From NCBI GenBank assembly GCA_015039315.1, contig WIDE01000198.1, forward strand, positions 1 to 34,381: a stretch of 34,381 nt of DNA, written 5' to 3'. Shown here in pieces: positions 12,404 to 23,870 of this stretch (within the stretch, counting starts at the first letter, position 1; the number at the start of each line of letters is the position of its first letter). Under the pieces are notes generated by a model, which ran no database searches, was not told where the DNA came from, and was given only the letters and a program-made list of their open reading frames with translations. Made by a program: the position numbers and the translations under genes. The DNA comes from Clavulina sp. PMI_390. Lineage: Eukaryota > Basidiomycota > Agaricomycetes > Cantharellales > Hydnaceae.

Positions 12404-14834
12404 ATGCGAATAGACGTGGGTTGGGACAAATTATCTCCTCACCTGCACGACATTCCCCCCTCTTTGCTCGGATATCGCAACCATCCTTGGCCGTCACCGC
12501 ACAGTGTTGGTTCACGGTCTCTTCTCATATACAACCCCTCTGCTGATGACCCGCACTCTTCTCCTACTAGACGATTTGGTTTCGTCATGTTCTTCCTAGG
12601 CTCTGTTATCTCGACCGCTGCGGGGGGTATGGCAACTGTCTTAGCTGTATCGTGGAATAGCAGGTATTGGCGCTGCATTCCTCCTCGCTGTGAGCCAGGG
12701 CACTCCCACTCTGTGCTTCGCTCTCGATTGTCAAACGCTTCCAGCTAGCTTGTCCATGTCGTCGTGTCGGATAACCGGTCCCTCACCACCCACATGCTTC
12801 GTGTCGCGGTTCTCTCACTTCTCTTCACCGCACTAAACGGGTCCGTCTTCTTTAAGAGTCAGACTATCGTATCGCCCGTGGCTTAACCTCTTGTTTCCCA
12901 TGCTTAGGGCCTATGATCGGCGGCGCGCTGTCGTCAGTCAATTTCCGATGGATTTCCGCTATCAATCTCCCCGTACGTCTTCTGGGCGTACCAAAATGGG
13001 CACCAACTACCCCAACCCTCTTATTTTCTATCCTCATGCTTTCAGATCATCCTCTTGGGCAGCTCTATCCTCGCTTTCATCACCGTTCGTAATGATCTCA
13101 TAGGCTTGATCCTCGATCCACGCGATAGCCTTCCCGGATGGCCCACCCACACTCCCACATCCCGACTTTCAGCGCTCGCCTTCCAGCTCCCCCGCATTGA
13201 CTGGGTCGGTGCCTTCCTCTTAACATAACATCCATAGCCATCGTCTTCCTCATTGGCCTCTCGCGGGGGTCTACGGAATCATGGGACGAAGCCAAAGTCA
13301 TCGCGTGTCTCACGGTTGGAGATATACTCGTCGTCGCGTGCATCGTGTGGGAGTTCTATCTGGGCCAGTACAATGTGCAATTCGGACCGGACGGTAAGAC
13401 GCCCACCTTGAAAACTCGCGCGGACGGAGCGACGGAGGGCCTAAAGATACCTCCTCCCCCAATCGCGCATACGAGTCGAATGGTCCCGCTCTGGATCTTC
13501 AAGAACCATCAGATTCCAGTTGTCTTTTTCGGAGCGTTTACGTGCGGGATGGTCATGTTTAGCGGTCTCTACTTCCTTGCTGTGTATTGGAGCATCGTTG
13601 CTGGGTTCCAGAACACTAGGACAGGTGAGCAAGGGTCAGATCTTGCATTATCTCTGGACGATTACTTATCATCGGCTGTGGTCCCAGGTACGCAGGTCGT
13701 TTACCTTACGCCTGGTATTGGTGGTGGTGTATGGGTGGCTGCTGCTATGATCAGTTGGTGGCCACAGGTACGTTTGACGGCGTTGTACCATCATGACCTC
13801 CACTCGTTTGACTGTCTCTTTCTCATTATCCCTTTTTATTTGTCTTCCTTGCCGATGGCCTCGCTTCCCGGTCACAATTGGCCAGGTTGTACAAGCTATT
13901 CGGGTGGGCCTGCTGGCCAAGGCTATTTCTGAAAAAAACCACGGCCAGATCAACGATTTCCTGGCCATGTGTGGCGCAGGCATTGGTTTCTCTATGGGTA
14001 CGCTCGAGGTGCAATCTCGGTTCCTGCTGCCCAAGGATCAGAACTCGCTGCTAACCACAATGCATATTTCTGTGAGTTATTCTCTGTTGCACTCCGGTCT
14101 TAACTGATATTCTGACCCATTGCTCTCCACGCTCATCTGATTTCCCTTCCCCTTGCTCGCCGCTCTGATAGTCCCGAACTGCGGGTGGGATGATTGGGCT
14201 TCCGTAGCTCTCCGCAGTGCTCCAGTCCAAGCTGCGATCTTACATCCTCGGGCTCGTCAAGAGCGGCTCACTCCCCTTGCAAGATGCGCTCATCATCGCA
14301 CAGAGCCTTGCGTCCGAAGGTGGCAAGCAGTCTTGAGGCCCCGGTATCGCTCATCTTCCCGAAAACTTGCAGCAAGCCGTGCGTGACGCCTACAACTATG
14401 GTGTGAAATGGTCGTTTTACAGCTTGCTCCCATGGTGTGCTCTCAGCGCACTAGCGGTGTTCTCGTTGGGCAATATCGTGGACACAGATCGGGTGGAGAG
14501 GGAGAGGAAGGAGACGGAGAAGAGAGAGCGACTGATGGCAGAGGCAGAAGCGGAGGAGGCTGATGCAGAGAAGAAGATGCATCCGGCCCACGGTGGAGAT
14601 ATCGAGGGACCAGTTGTGGATGCCAATGGTGCACCAGCGACGGCGGCAGCAAAGAAAAAGAAGAAGCCGGTTGGATATGGACCTCGCTATTGTGGCCCAT
14701 TTATGTATCTGGTCTATGGCATCGAGTTTCTGTTGGGTACACGACGCTGCCCGCCCAAGGAAGCAAAGACAGGCCAGCCCCCGGCTACACCTGCTGCTTC
14801 CAATAACAAGGGGAGCTTCTCGAGCACTGTATAG
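12404..14834 (+). pseudogene. MFS transporter pseudogene (copy B)
   Basis: Homologous to the MFS gene at 1-2061, with a little more upstream sequence. A weak YRGIAGIGAAFLLA segment at 12645-12689 and HVVVSDN at 12749 onward match the TM4-TM5 region of DHA2 carriers, but they are out of frame with the preceding LGSVISTAAGG segment. In the long exon, a duplicated aacat at 13222-13231 introduces TAA at 13226-13228 and shifts the frame. A second nonsense codon, TGA at 14334-14336, lies in the last exon. The C-terminal membrane helix and Lys/Glu-rich tail (14367-14834) remain open. No start codon or first helices are recognisable. Confidence 0.85.
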
Positions 14835-15256
14835 AGCAACTTCTTCGTTTTTCCTCGCTTCTGAATCCAATCCGCTTCTTTTGTGTGCGACTTCCTCCGC
14901 AGACGCAGCGTCATGGGCAATCCGGAAGAAACAGGAATCCTGTTACACGACCAAGCACCTATGCACCCGTGCTCTGTAGACCACACGCAGCTGTGTCATC
15001 ACTCCGCGTTCGCGATGGGAACTTACGTCGGGCGCCGGGGGAACTCCATCCAGCTGCTTTCGGTTCACATGCATTGCTTTTTGGTTTTGAATGTTCAAGC
15101 CTTTCCTCAATACAGCAGGCCAACTGTACTTAACGTCAGCTCAAAGATTACTCCGAAAACTATTGGTTACATTTATGCTAGGCTGACGTTGGATGTAGTG
15201 ACCTTGTTCTGGGGCACATGGAAACAGTCGATCCAAGTGTCGCCGTGTTTGTTCGC
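14835..15256. other. Intergenic region between MFS-B and NLR-B
   Basis: Counterpart of 2062-2689. Short reading frames occur, but only scattered words (such as QAP and HHSAFAMG) match between copies, as expected for recently duplicated noncoding DNA. No gene is called. Confidence 0.5.
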
Positions 15257-15342
15257 GCACACAAAGGCACAGCCTTTGCATCCTTCCTCTTGACGATCCG
15301 TGGACACTCAGAAGAATAAGAGACAAACCACTACTACTCAGG
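15257..15342 (+). promoter_or_regulatory. Conserved NLR-B upstream block (putative proximal promoter / 5' UTR)
   Basis: Matches the block upstream of NLR-A and is nearly identical to that of NLR-C, including gcgcacacaaaggcacagc and acaaaccactact just before the start codon. Function is inferred from position only. Confidence 0.35.
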
Positions 15343-18300
15343 ATGGATCCAGCTTCGTTATCTTCGTTCGAAATCAGACGTATGGTGCTCTTCAGCTGAG
15401 ACTGATTGCTATGCTGACTGTGAGGTGATCTACAGATGTGTCATATACGAGCGACAAGATCAAGAAATCGCGCTCATACCGCCTCTGTGTTGAATGGAGC
15501 CCTCCCGATGTTGACAGCGTCTCAACGGTGACTACTCACAAGATCAAGGCATCGATCACCGGAAACATTGAATGGGCACCATTGTCCATCAAAAGGTGTG
15601 TATGCGTGCTTAATGCCTTTGACCTCATGCCATCTTACGCCATTCGGATAAACTAGATTCTTCACTTCGCTTCCTCAGACTATCGTAATTACCATCCAGG
15701 AGCGCGCGCTCCATATCCTTCCCTGGAGCACACTTTCTTCTCACACAGTCGGTTGCTTTGCTGATCAGCGCGTTGAAGGTTTGTATTTTACTGCTCTGTT
15801 GCTTAGCCTTATGACCAAGCTGCATCTATCATTTCTTGTAGATCAAATTGATGGTGTGCTTGGAGTCCGTGCGGTCATTACTCAACCAGAAGCTGCTTCT
15901 GAACCGGAGAACAAGCCGGAGCCACATCAAGAAGCGTCGACTGCTATTGCGGAGGCCCAGAAGATCCTTGTTGCATCACAAGAGCACAACACCCAGGTCT
16001 ATGGGATCATAGATAGTGTTGTTAGCCAGTCTACCCCACTGACTCAATTCACAACAGACTTTGGTGCTGCCTTCCCGGGTGTCATTTCTGCTGTGGAAGG
16101 ATTTCTCAAGATTGGTGGTCTGCTTGCAGAAGTAAGCTCTATTACTTTGCTGGCACCTTTCATGCAACTAAATATTGGAATCTAGGTTCATCCAATTGCT
16201 AAGGTGGTTGTGGATGTGCTCAATGGTGCCTACATAATTGTGAAAGCTAGTGCTCTTGTTGATGAAACAATGGGGACTATGCTCAGCTCCATGAATGAGC
16301 TGTGCATCCTGACTGCACAGTATGCTTCCTCCCAGAAGCAGGAGCATCTGGTTTATCACAAAGTGGAGACCATTCTGCTCAAGATACAGCAGGCAGCTAC
16401 ACTCATCAGGGCATATGCTGAGCATAAAAAGAAGTGTAAGATCCCTTTCACTAGTTGGTTATATTGTGTAGTTAATCATGCTCCTCTCTCCCAGCTGGGT
16501 TGAAGTGCCCTACATATTTCACATCCTTTCAGCAAGATGCTGATGTCCTTATCAAGAGCTTCAGTGAACTGTGCTCACAACTCAATGCAGCATCAGCAGC
16601 AGATACCTTTGCTGATGTGCAGATCATCAAAAAGGATTTGCAGCACCTTGGTAAGTTTCACCTCTGGACTACAGGGCTCAAAATGTCTAATAAGAGATAA
16701 AATGTAGTGAAAGATAATGTGTTCTCTACCCTTCCATGTGCAGTCCAGGCAGCTATTGCACTCTATGATGGCAGTGATAGAGGATGCCTTCCTGGCACCC
16801 GCACTGCTATCTTGGATGCTCTCCAAACTTGGGCTGTTGGAGGCTCAGTCTCTGTGGTACTGAACCCACTTCCCAACTCATCTACACCCAATACACTTGG
16901 GCTTACAGACACCAGTATTCTATGGCTCATGGGAGTGGCTGGCTCTGGCAAATCATCCATTGCTGTCAGCCTTGCCAAGTATCTTCATAGTGCTAGTGTG
17001 TGCACTGCATACTACCGCTTTGAGGCAGCTAAGCAGCATCATCTCAATCCATCCAATCTGTTCACCACCATTGCACTCCAACTTGCTGCTCAGAATGCTG
17101 TGATTGAGGCACAGCTTCTGGGACTTATGAGATCTACTAAAGATCTTCAGCAGAGGAATGAGGATCCTGCAGAGCAGTTAGAAAGGTTCCTTCTCCCTCT
17201 ACTCAAGGGGCACTCCACAACCCTAATTCCAATTGTGATCATTATTGATGCACTGGATGAGTCAGGTGGAGTTAGGGCACGCAGAAAACTCTTAAAGGCA
17301 CTGGCTAGCCTTGCACCCCATCTTCCATCCACTGTTCACATCCTCATTACTTCACGGCCAGAGCTTGACATCTTGGACATGGTTGAGATCTTACCACAGC
17401 TACCCAATGTCTCTAGCCTGTTTATGGATGCTCTTCCCAATCAGTCTACAGAGAAGGACATCTCCCATTACATCAGTCACATGCTGGAGGGTCCCCCTCT
17501 CAACCCTACTCAAGAGCAGCTAGAAAACCTCTCTAGTAAAGCACAGCTGTCATTCCAATGGGCTTCTACTGCCTGTCTCTACATTGTAGACCAGGAGGAT
17601 GGGAATCAAGCAGTGTCTCCCTCCAAAAGGTTGAAGAATGTTCTTTCAACCTCCAGTGCTGCAAGCAGTCAAGTGACCCTCTACACGCTGTACTCCACTC
17701 TGATGGATGCACAGTTTGGGCAGTCTACATCTGGAGACCTAGAGCTTCTCAGACTGCTTCTAGGTGTTCTTGTTGTAAAAATGGAGCCCCTCTCACTGGC
17801 TACATTGCTGAAACTTCTGCATACCTGCCTCTTATACTATGGTGAGATTGGCGATGTGGAGGCAGAAGCTGTGAGGGGTCTTGGACTGTTATCCTCTCTC
17901 ATTGCTGGAACCAGAAGCCACACTCCAAACATGCCACTTTTACCTCTGCATACATCCTTCCTTGACTTCCTGCAGGATTCTGCCAGCAACCCCAAGTACT
18001 GTGTGGATATCTCAAAAACCCATAGACTCCTCACAGAGAGCTGCTTTGCTGTGATGCAATCTGGAGAGAAAAAGCTCAAGTTCAACATCTGCCAGCTGAC
18101 AACTTCCTTCTTGCCCAACTCATCTATTCCACAATTGCCCACTCTAATTGAGGACAACATAGGGTCAACATTGTCATATGCATGCCATTTCTGGGCTTCC
18201 CATCTTGTGTCAGCAAAAGATGTCACCCCAAGCACTCTCAATGCAATCAAGAATCTCCTGTCCACACCTCAATTTCTTTATTGGCTTGAGGTCATGAGCC

Positions 18301-20654
18301 TCACAGATGCATCTCCAACAGCAGCACTCTCATTGGTTGTAGCTCAGGTATGGTTCTGCTATCTCAGGGTCAATCAAAAAGTTGATATTGACATGATGTA
18401 CAGCCAACCTCTGAAATCAGTGTGTTTGCTGTGGAGGCTTTGTTGTTTTCAACCTATTATGCCATCCCAATGGCACTGAGTGCACCTCACATCTACCTGA
18501 GTGCTGTGCCATTCATTCCCACAACATCTACACTGCAGATGATAGGTACTGAGCATCCACAAACTGCTTTGATATCAACTGGTCATTTGGAAAGATGGCC
18601 AGCTTTGAGACATGTATTGAAACATGAATATGCTGTATACAGTGTGGCAATCTCAAAGAATGGTATAGTAGCTGCAGGGCTGCTGAATGGAACCATCTTG
18701 CTTTGGAGCATGCAAGCTGGAGAGAAATATGGAGATCCCCTGCATCATAGTCATGGTGTGGAGTGTGTGGCATTCTCTCATGATGGAGCAGTCCTTGCTT
18801 CTGGCTCTTCTGACCATACCATTCAGCTGTGGGATGTGCAGTCTCATTCACCTAAGGGAAATCGACTCAAGGGCCACAATTGCAAGGTGACTTCTGTGGC
18901 ATTCTCTTGTGATGGAGCATTCCTTGCTTCTGGCTCTGATGATCAAACCATTCAGCTGTGGGATGTGCAGTCTTGTACACCAAAAGGAGATCCACTCAGG
19001 GGCCACAGTGACTATGTGAAGTCTGTGGCATTCTCTCCTGATGGAGCTCTCCTTGCTTCTGGCTCTGATGATGGAACCATTCAGCTATGGGATGTGCAGT
19101 CTTGCATACCCAGGGGAGATCCACTCAAGAGTCACACTGGTTTGGTTCAGTCTGTGGCTTTTTCTCATGATGGAGCAGTGCTTGCCTCTGGCTCTTCTGA
19201 CTATACCATTCAGCTGTGGGATGTGCAGTCTTGTACACCAAAAGGAGATCCACTCAGAGGCCACAGTGACTGGGTGCGGTCTGTGGCATTCTCTCATGAN
19301 NNNNNNNNNNNNNNNNNNNNNNNNNNNNNNNNNNNNNNNNNNNNNNNNNNNNNNNNNNNNNNNNNNNNNNNNNNNNNNNNNNNNNNNNNNNNNNNNNNNN
19401 NNNNNNNNNNNNNNNNNNNNNNNNTCTGGCTCTGATGATCAAACCATTCAGCTGTGGGATGTGCAGTCTCAGACATCCAAGGGAGATCCACTCATGGGCC
19501 ACAGTGGCCTTGTGCACTCTGTGGCATTCTCTTGTGATGGAACACTGCTTGCCTCTGGTTCATATGATGAAACCATTCAGCTGTGGGATGTGCAATCTCA
19601 GATACCCAAGGGAAATACACTCAGGGGCCATAGCAGCTCTGTGTCATCTGTGGCATTCTCTCATGATGGAGCAATCCTTGCCTCTGGCTCTTCTGACCGT
19701 ACCGTTCAGCTCTGGGATGTGCAGTCTCAAACACCCAAGGGGGATCCACTCAGATGCCACAGTGGCCTGGTGAACTCTGTGGCATTCTCTCATGATGGAG
19801 CAGTCCTTGCTTCTGGCTCATCTGACCAAACCATTCAGCTGTGGGATGTGCAGTCTCACACACCCAAGGGAGATCCACTCAAGGGCCACAGTGGCTCTGT
19901 GCAGTCTGTGGCATTCTCTCATGATGGAGCAGTGCTTGCCTCTGGCTCTGATGATCAAACCATTCAGCTGTGGGATGTGCAATCTTATACACCTAAGGGA
20001 GATCCACTTAGAGGCCACAGTGGCAAGGTGACCACTGTGGCATTCTCTCCCAATGGAGCAGTCCTTGCTTCTGGTTCAAAGGATCACACCATTTGGCTGT
20101 GGGATTTGCAGTCTCATACACCTAAGGGACATCCACTTGGGGGCCACAGTGAATGGGTGAACTCTGTGGCATTCTCTCCTGATGGAGCAGTCCTTGCCTC
20201 TGGCTCTGATGATCAAACCATTCAGCTGTGGGGTGTGCAGTCTCAGACACCCAAGGGAGATCCACTCAGGGGCCACAGTGGCCCTGTCAACTCTGTGGCA
20301 TTCTCCACTGATGGAGAAGTCCTTGCCTCTGGCTCAAAGGACAAAACTGTCAGGCTCTGGCATATTACTTCCTCTGCACTATTCATGGTTGTGCCAATCC
20401 CGCACTCTCAATCTCCCACCTTCAGACTAAGCCCAGCATGGCCTATCCTGCTTGATGATGGTTGGGTCAAAGGTCCTAATAATGAGCTCATACTTTGGGT
20501 TCCTCCAAGCTATAGAAACCATTTATATGATGAGCGCCTCATTGCAGTTCTTGGTGAGGACCCAAGTTCCAGAGTCAGACTCAACTTTGACAACATGGTG
20601 CTGGGAGAAGACTGGGCCAAATCCTACACCCCTTGTTGTATGGACAATGATTGA
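15343..20654 (+). CDS. NLR/STAND protein, C2-like - NACHT - WD40 (copy B, contains assembly gap)
   Basis: Exons 15343-15379, 15436-15599, 15679-15778, 15842-16131, 16186-16435, 16495-16650, 16708-18347 and 18404-20654. The first seven have exactly the lengths of copy A, and the intron after exon 2 has a normal GT donor. The NACHT keeps GVAGSGKS and IIIDALDES, and has the usual TSRPE motif where A has TTRAE. Thirteen WD40 repeats are countable if the gap is treated as sitting within one of them. The frame before and after the run of N at 19300-19424 differs, so the N count cannot be the true length. A gap of 145 nt would restore frame and give 14 repeats, as in A and C. The C-terminus is altered to YTPCCMDND by an insertion of about 280 bp in the final codons. 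A stop inside the unsequenced gap cannot be excluded. Confidence 0.85.
19300..19424. other. Assembly gap (125 N) inside WD40 repeat array
   Basis: Unknown bases between a repeat ending FSH and one resuming at SGSDDQ. Within one unit the missing piece would be 16 nt; with one additional unit it would be 145 nt. The value 125 matches neither and breaks frame. Confidence 0.98.
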
Positions 20655-20914
20655 AGAGCCCCCCAAGTCAATAGTTTATTATTGTTTGGTTTGAGTTCTA
20701 GTTTTCCTCAGTACTCTATGCATCTGTTGAGACTGAGGTGACCTTTACATATGCATACTTTACACACTCCTTTTACTCATTTTCATTCAAACTACTGTAC
20801 ATAGTCTCTCCTTAGGTAATTCTTTCTAATTGAGTACTCCATGCATCTGTTGAGACTGAGCCTCTCCTCAGCTGACCAGTTAGGTCCCAAGCAGAAATAT
20901 CTACAACAATCCTT
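20635..20914. mobile_element. Insertion of about 280 bp at 3' end of NLR-B, MITE-like
   Basis: Absent from units A and C, where the sequence runs directly from the final NLR codons into the 3' flank. The ends carry short inverted repeats (ttgttgta at 20633-20640, tacaacaa at 20902-20909). A possible cctt target duplication lies at 20631-20634 and 20911-20914. Inside, a 27-bp segment containing atgcatctgttgagactgag occurs twice, at 20711 and 20834. There is no coding capacity. The short inverted repeats make the mobile-element interpretation plausible, not certain. Confidence 0.5.
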
Positions 20915-21514
20915 ACCTACTTAGCATGCCACTTGCTGAATTGTCCTTTCTTTCACTATCAGTCACTCCACAGTTCCATTCCATACCACATCAGAGCAAT
21001 GGTCTTGTCAGTGTCTCCCCAGCCTGAGATTTTCAAAACCTCCTTGTACAATACATTCATGCTTGCTGCTCATTGGTGGAAGGGTTTAGTCTGCGGTCAC
21101 AGCCTCATCAGTGCAAAAGATTTTGAAGGAACTTTTGCACTTTTCCCAACCTATAGCATGAACATAGGTCAAGTTGCTGAACCAATTTCATTCTTCATGT
21201 TACTGCTAACCATAGCCAAAGCCAAAAAGAAGAAAAGCCAGTTGAACAGTCAAAAAAAACTTTGTATGAATGGGGTGTACAGTAGGGTAAGAGGTACGGA
21301 CGGGCAAACGGATCATAGAGAACAATACGAAAGCAGCATAATGAGTCAAGAATGAGTCAACAGAGAAAAGAACCAAGACGAAGATTGGGCGGTGAAGTGA
21401 CATAGGTATGGGTGGCGTCGCGGCGGGTGTTTAGGGTGCGTAATTTTTGTGGGAGAGGGATGGGTAGGGCAAGCGTATTGTGCAAAATATGAAGCACATA
21501 GGCGTAAGCTGAGA
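20915..21514. other. Convergent intergenic region, NLR-B / methyltransferase B
   Basis: Counterpart of 8114-8694. A reading frame at 20933-21355 is not conserved in A and is not called. The CpG-poor composition ends near 21,285. Confidence 0.55.
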
Positions 21515-23870
21515 TCATGAGCCGTTACCCGCACTGGCACCAGATCTGTTGAGGGCGGGAGCAGGGAGCGACTTTTTGAACGCGAAGCCAATATATAGGT
21601 TTACACGTGGAGCAATGAAGAAAGATGGAATACATATCAGGAATCGTAATGCAATCAAGAGCAGCCGAGACAACCACGGGGATACATACTGGCAGCGTCC
21701 CATTGATCCTGGTTCAGCGCACTCTCGCCTCGTCCATCAACGACCTTCATCGACGTCAACAACTGACGAAACTCTGCCGGCTCCTGCTCACGCTCATAGA
21801 TCGTATGGAAATCCTCCTTATATATCAGCTCGAGTCCATACTCGGCAGCCAGCGAGACAAAAGCGTCCCATCGTAGGATGTACTCGGGCGCATCAATTGC
21901 ATCGGCGAGATAGAACCAGTATTTGTGCCCAAATGTGGATTGGCCGTGTGCGTCGACTAGGGGTTGGCACGGCTCGAAGCGGATGGTGTAGACGGCGTTA
22001 CCGAAGGAGAGATCGTCGCCTTCGGGGATCTTTTTCAGTTTTTGTCTGCGTATTGATCGAGAGAGAATGGAGATGAAGGAAAAGTTGCGATTAGAGATCG
22101 AGAAAGTGACGACCGGAAAGGGAGGCATCGATGTAGCCAGAGACAACAGAGTAGAGCTGACTTACAATAAGGGTTTCGCGTTTGGTGTGGTTCCGATGAA
22201 CACCCCACCAGGTCAGAGGAACATGGTGGTATTCCAAAGCATCATCCGAGCCTTCTCCTCAGATTCGAAAGCATAGTGCATACAGAACTGCTGCGAGACG
22301 ACATCGAATGAAGGCCTCAATGCACCTTGTGGTAATCAATCCTTGAGTGGCCGCTAAATATCAGAAAATTCGCGCCAGTCGCCGGCCACAATTATTATCA
22401 GCACCGAAAGCAACATGAGAAATGAAAGAGGGACATAATGGATCACGCCTAAGAATAGAGAGAGCAATAACTTACAGAATAACAATGCATCGCGAAAAAT
22501 TCGGCGTCAAACGCCTTTCTTCACTGTCCCGCCCACCGCTCCCTCGCCTGCTCCAACGACACATCCGCAATATCCACACCCGCATACCCTGCGATATCAC
22601 TCTTTGCCCACTTGCCTAAATCACCTCCCTTTCCACACCCAAGATCCAAGACTCGCGCAATGAATCGAGGCCGTTTTTTGGAGCCAACAAATTCGACCTC
22701 CTCAGGGCGTGAATTCGTCTCGCGGATTGTAGGCCGAGCAAATTTCGCAATAAGGACAGCCTTGATCCAATTGTTGAAGGATTTGAGGCCGATGATAGGC
22801 GAGTGCTCGCGCGCAGCTTTACCGACCTCGGGGCGTGCATTGTAGTGCTGCGCGACGACCACTTCATTTCTCGGACCATTGTGATTGTGGTTCCGAGGTG
22901 GAGGACTATTGCTCATGTGTGGTCGTTGAGATGGATGTGCGAGACGCTCGTAGTCTGGTGCGTCGTCGTCGGCTGCGGGACGTTTTGTGCCTCGGAGCGG
23001 CGACGGTATGAGATGCGCCAGGGGTTGTTGAACAGAGGGTGCGTCGTCTGCTCCTTCCATCATTCGCGAGGGGCTCCAACCACCATCCGACTGTTGTTTG
23101 ATAGCATAAGCTGCACTATTGCTAACACGCGGGTAGCTGTCGAGTTGGGCAGAGACGGCTGGGATGGATTTTCGTAGTGGGCTCTGGTGTGACTCGGCAA
23201 GGCGGTGAAGTTCTTCAGCCGTTATAGGGATTAGCACCGAGTTTGGAGGAGTGATACGATTACGCGGTGCTTATGGCAAGCTAGGTTTTCGAGGGGGTGG
23301 AGGTGTTGGAATGGTGGGTGGTTGATTTTGTGGGTGCTGTGAATGTGGTGGATGTGCATGGTGGGAAGTGATGTGCGTGGAACCAAGAGAAGGAAGCTGT
23401 GGTAGTGCTGAAGGAGGGGGAGGTGGAGGAGGCATGGAACGAGACGAGGAAGGACGAGAATGCGGTATGGAAGGAGACAAGTGCGGTGAGAGCTGGAGCG
23501 AGGCCGAGGATGAAAGGTGGCCTATTGTCGGCGAGCTTGTTGTTGCCCGGGGAGGGGCGGGACCAGGCAGTGTCCGTTGTGGATTGAGAGCCAGCACAGC
23601 CAACGACGAAGGAAGATGGGGTAGACGGGGCGCAGAAGATATTGAGGAAGAAGGCGAATCACCGTTAAGATGATGCGGGTGTGGCCGCAGCACGGGTGAT
23701 GTGAGTGCCTGTGGAAAGTACGACGAGCTGCTGGCCATCATCTCGACAGGTGAGGGCACGTCCGGGTCGTGCACGGGGCCGTATCTGCGCCCAGACGGGC
23801 TCGGTGGGATTTGGATTGGGCTCCTGGTGACTGAGCGCGATGGTGGGGTAGGGTCTGCCTTCGAGAGCAT
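21515..23870 (-). pseudogene. mRNA cap guanine-N7 methyltransferase pseudogene (copy B)
   Basis: Carries the whole ancestral reading region: a start like MLSKADPTPPSRS at 23870, the Pro/Ser-rich extension, ITPPNSVLIPITAEE, HYNARPEVG, FNNWIK and the SAM motif VLDLGCGKGGD. It is interrupted by TAA at 23271-23273 (TAC in A), TGA at 22521-22523 right after RERWAGQ (CGA in A), and TGA at 22336-22338 in the following exon (CGA in A). The acceptor of the last intron has lost its AG (AA on the coding strand at 21601-21602). The last full exon (about 21,690-22,040) and the tail exon remain readable. It is unlikely to yield active enzyme. Confidence 0.85.

Noticed and set aside
14334..14336. The TGA in MFS-B as a possible sequencing error in a functional gene
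   Set aside because: A second, independent stop with a 5-bp duplication at 13222-13231 and a further frame problem near the 5' end make simple error an insufficient explanation.
20933..21355. 140-codon frame between NLR-B and the methyltransferase
   Set aside because: Only partly open in C and absent in A. The region is the converging 3' flank and includes insertion-adjacent sequence.
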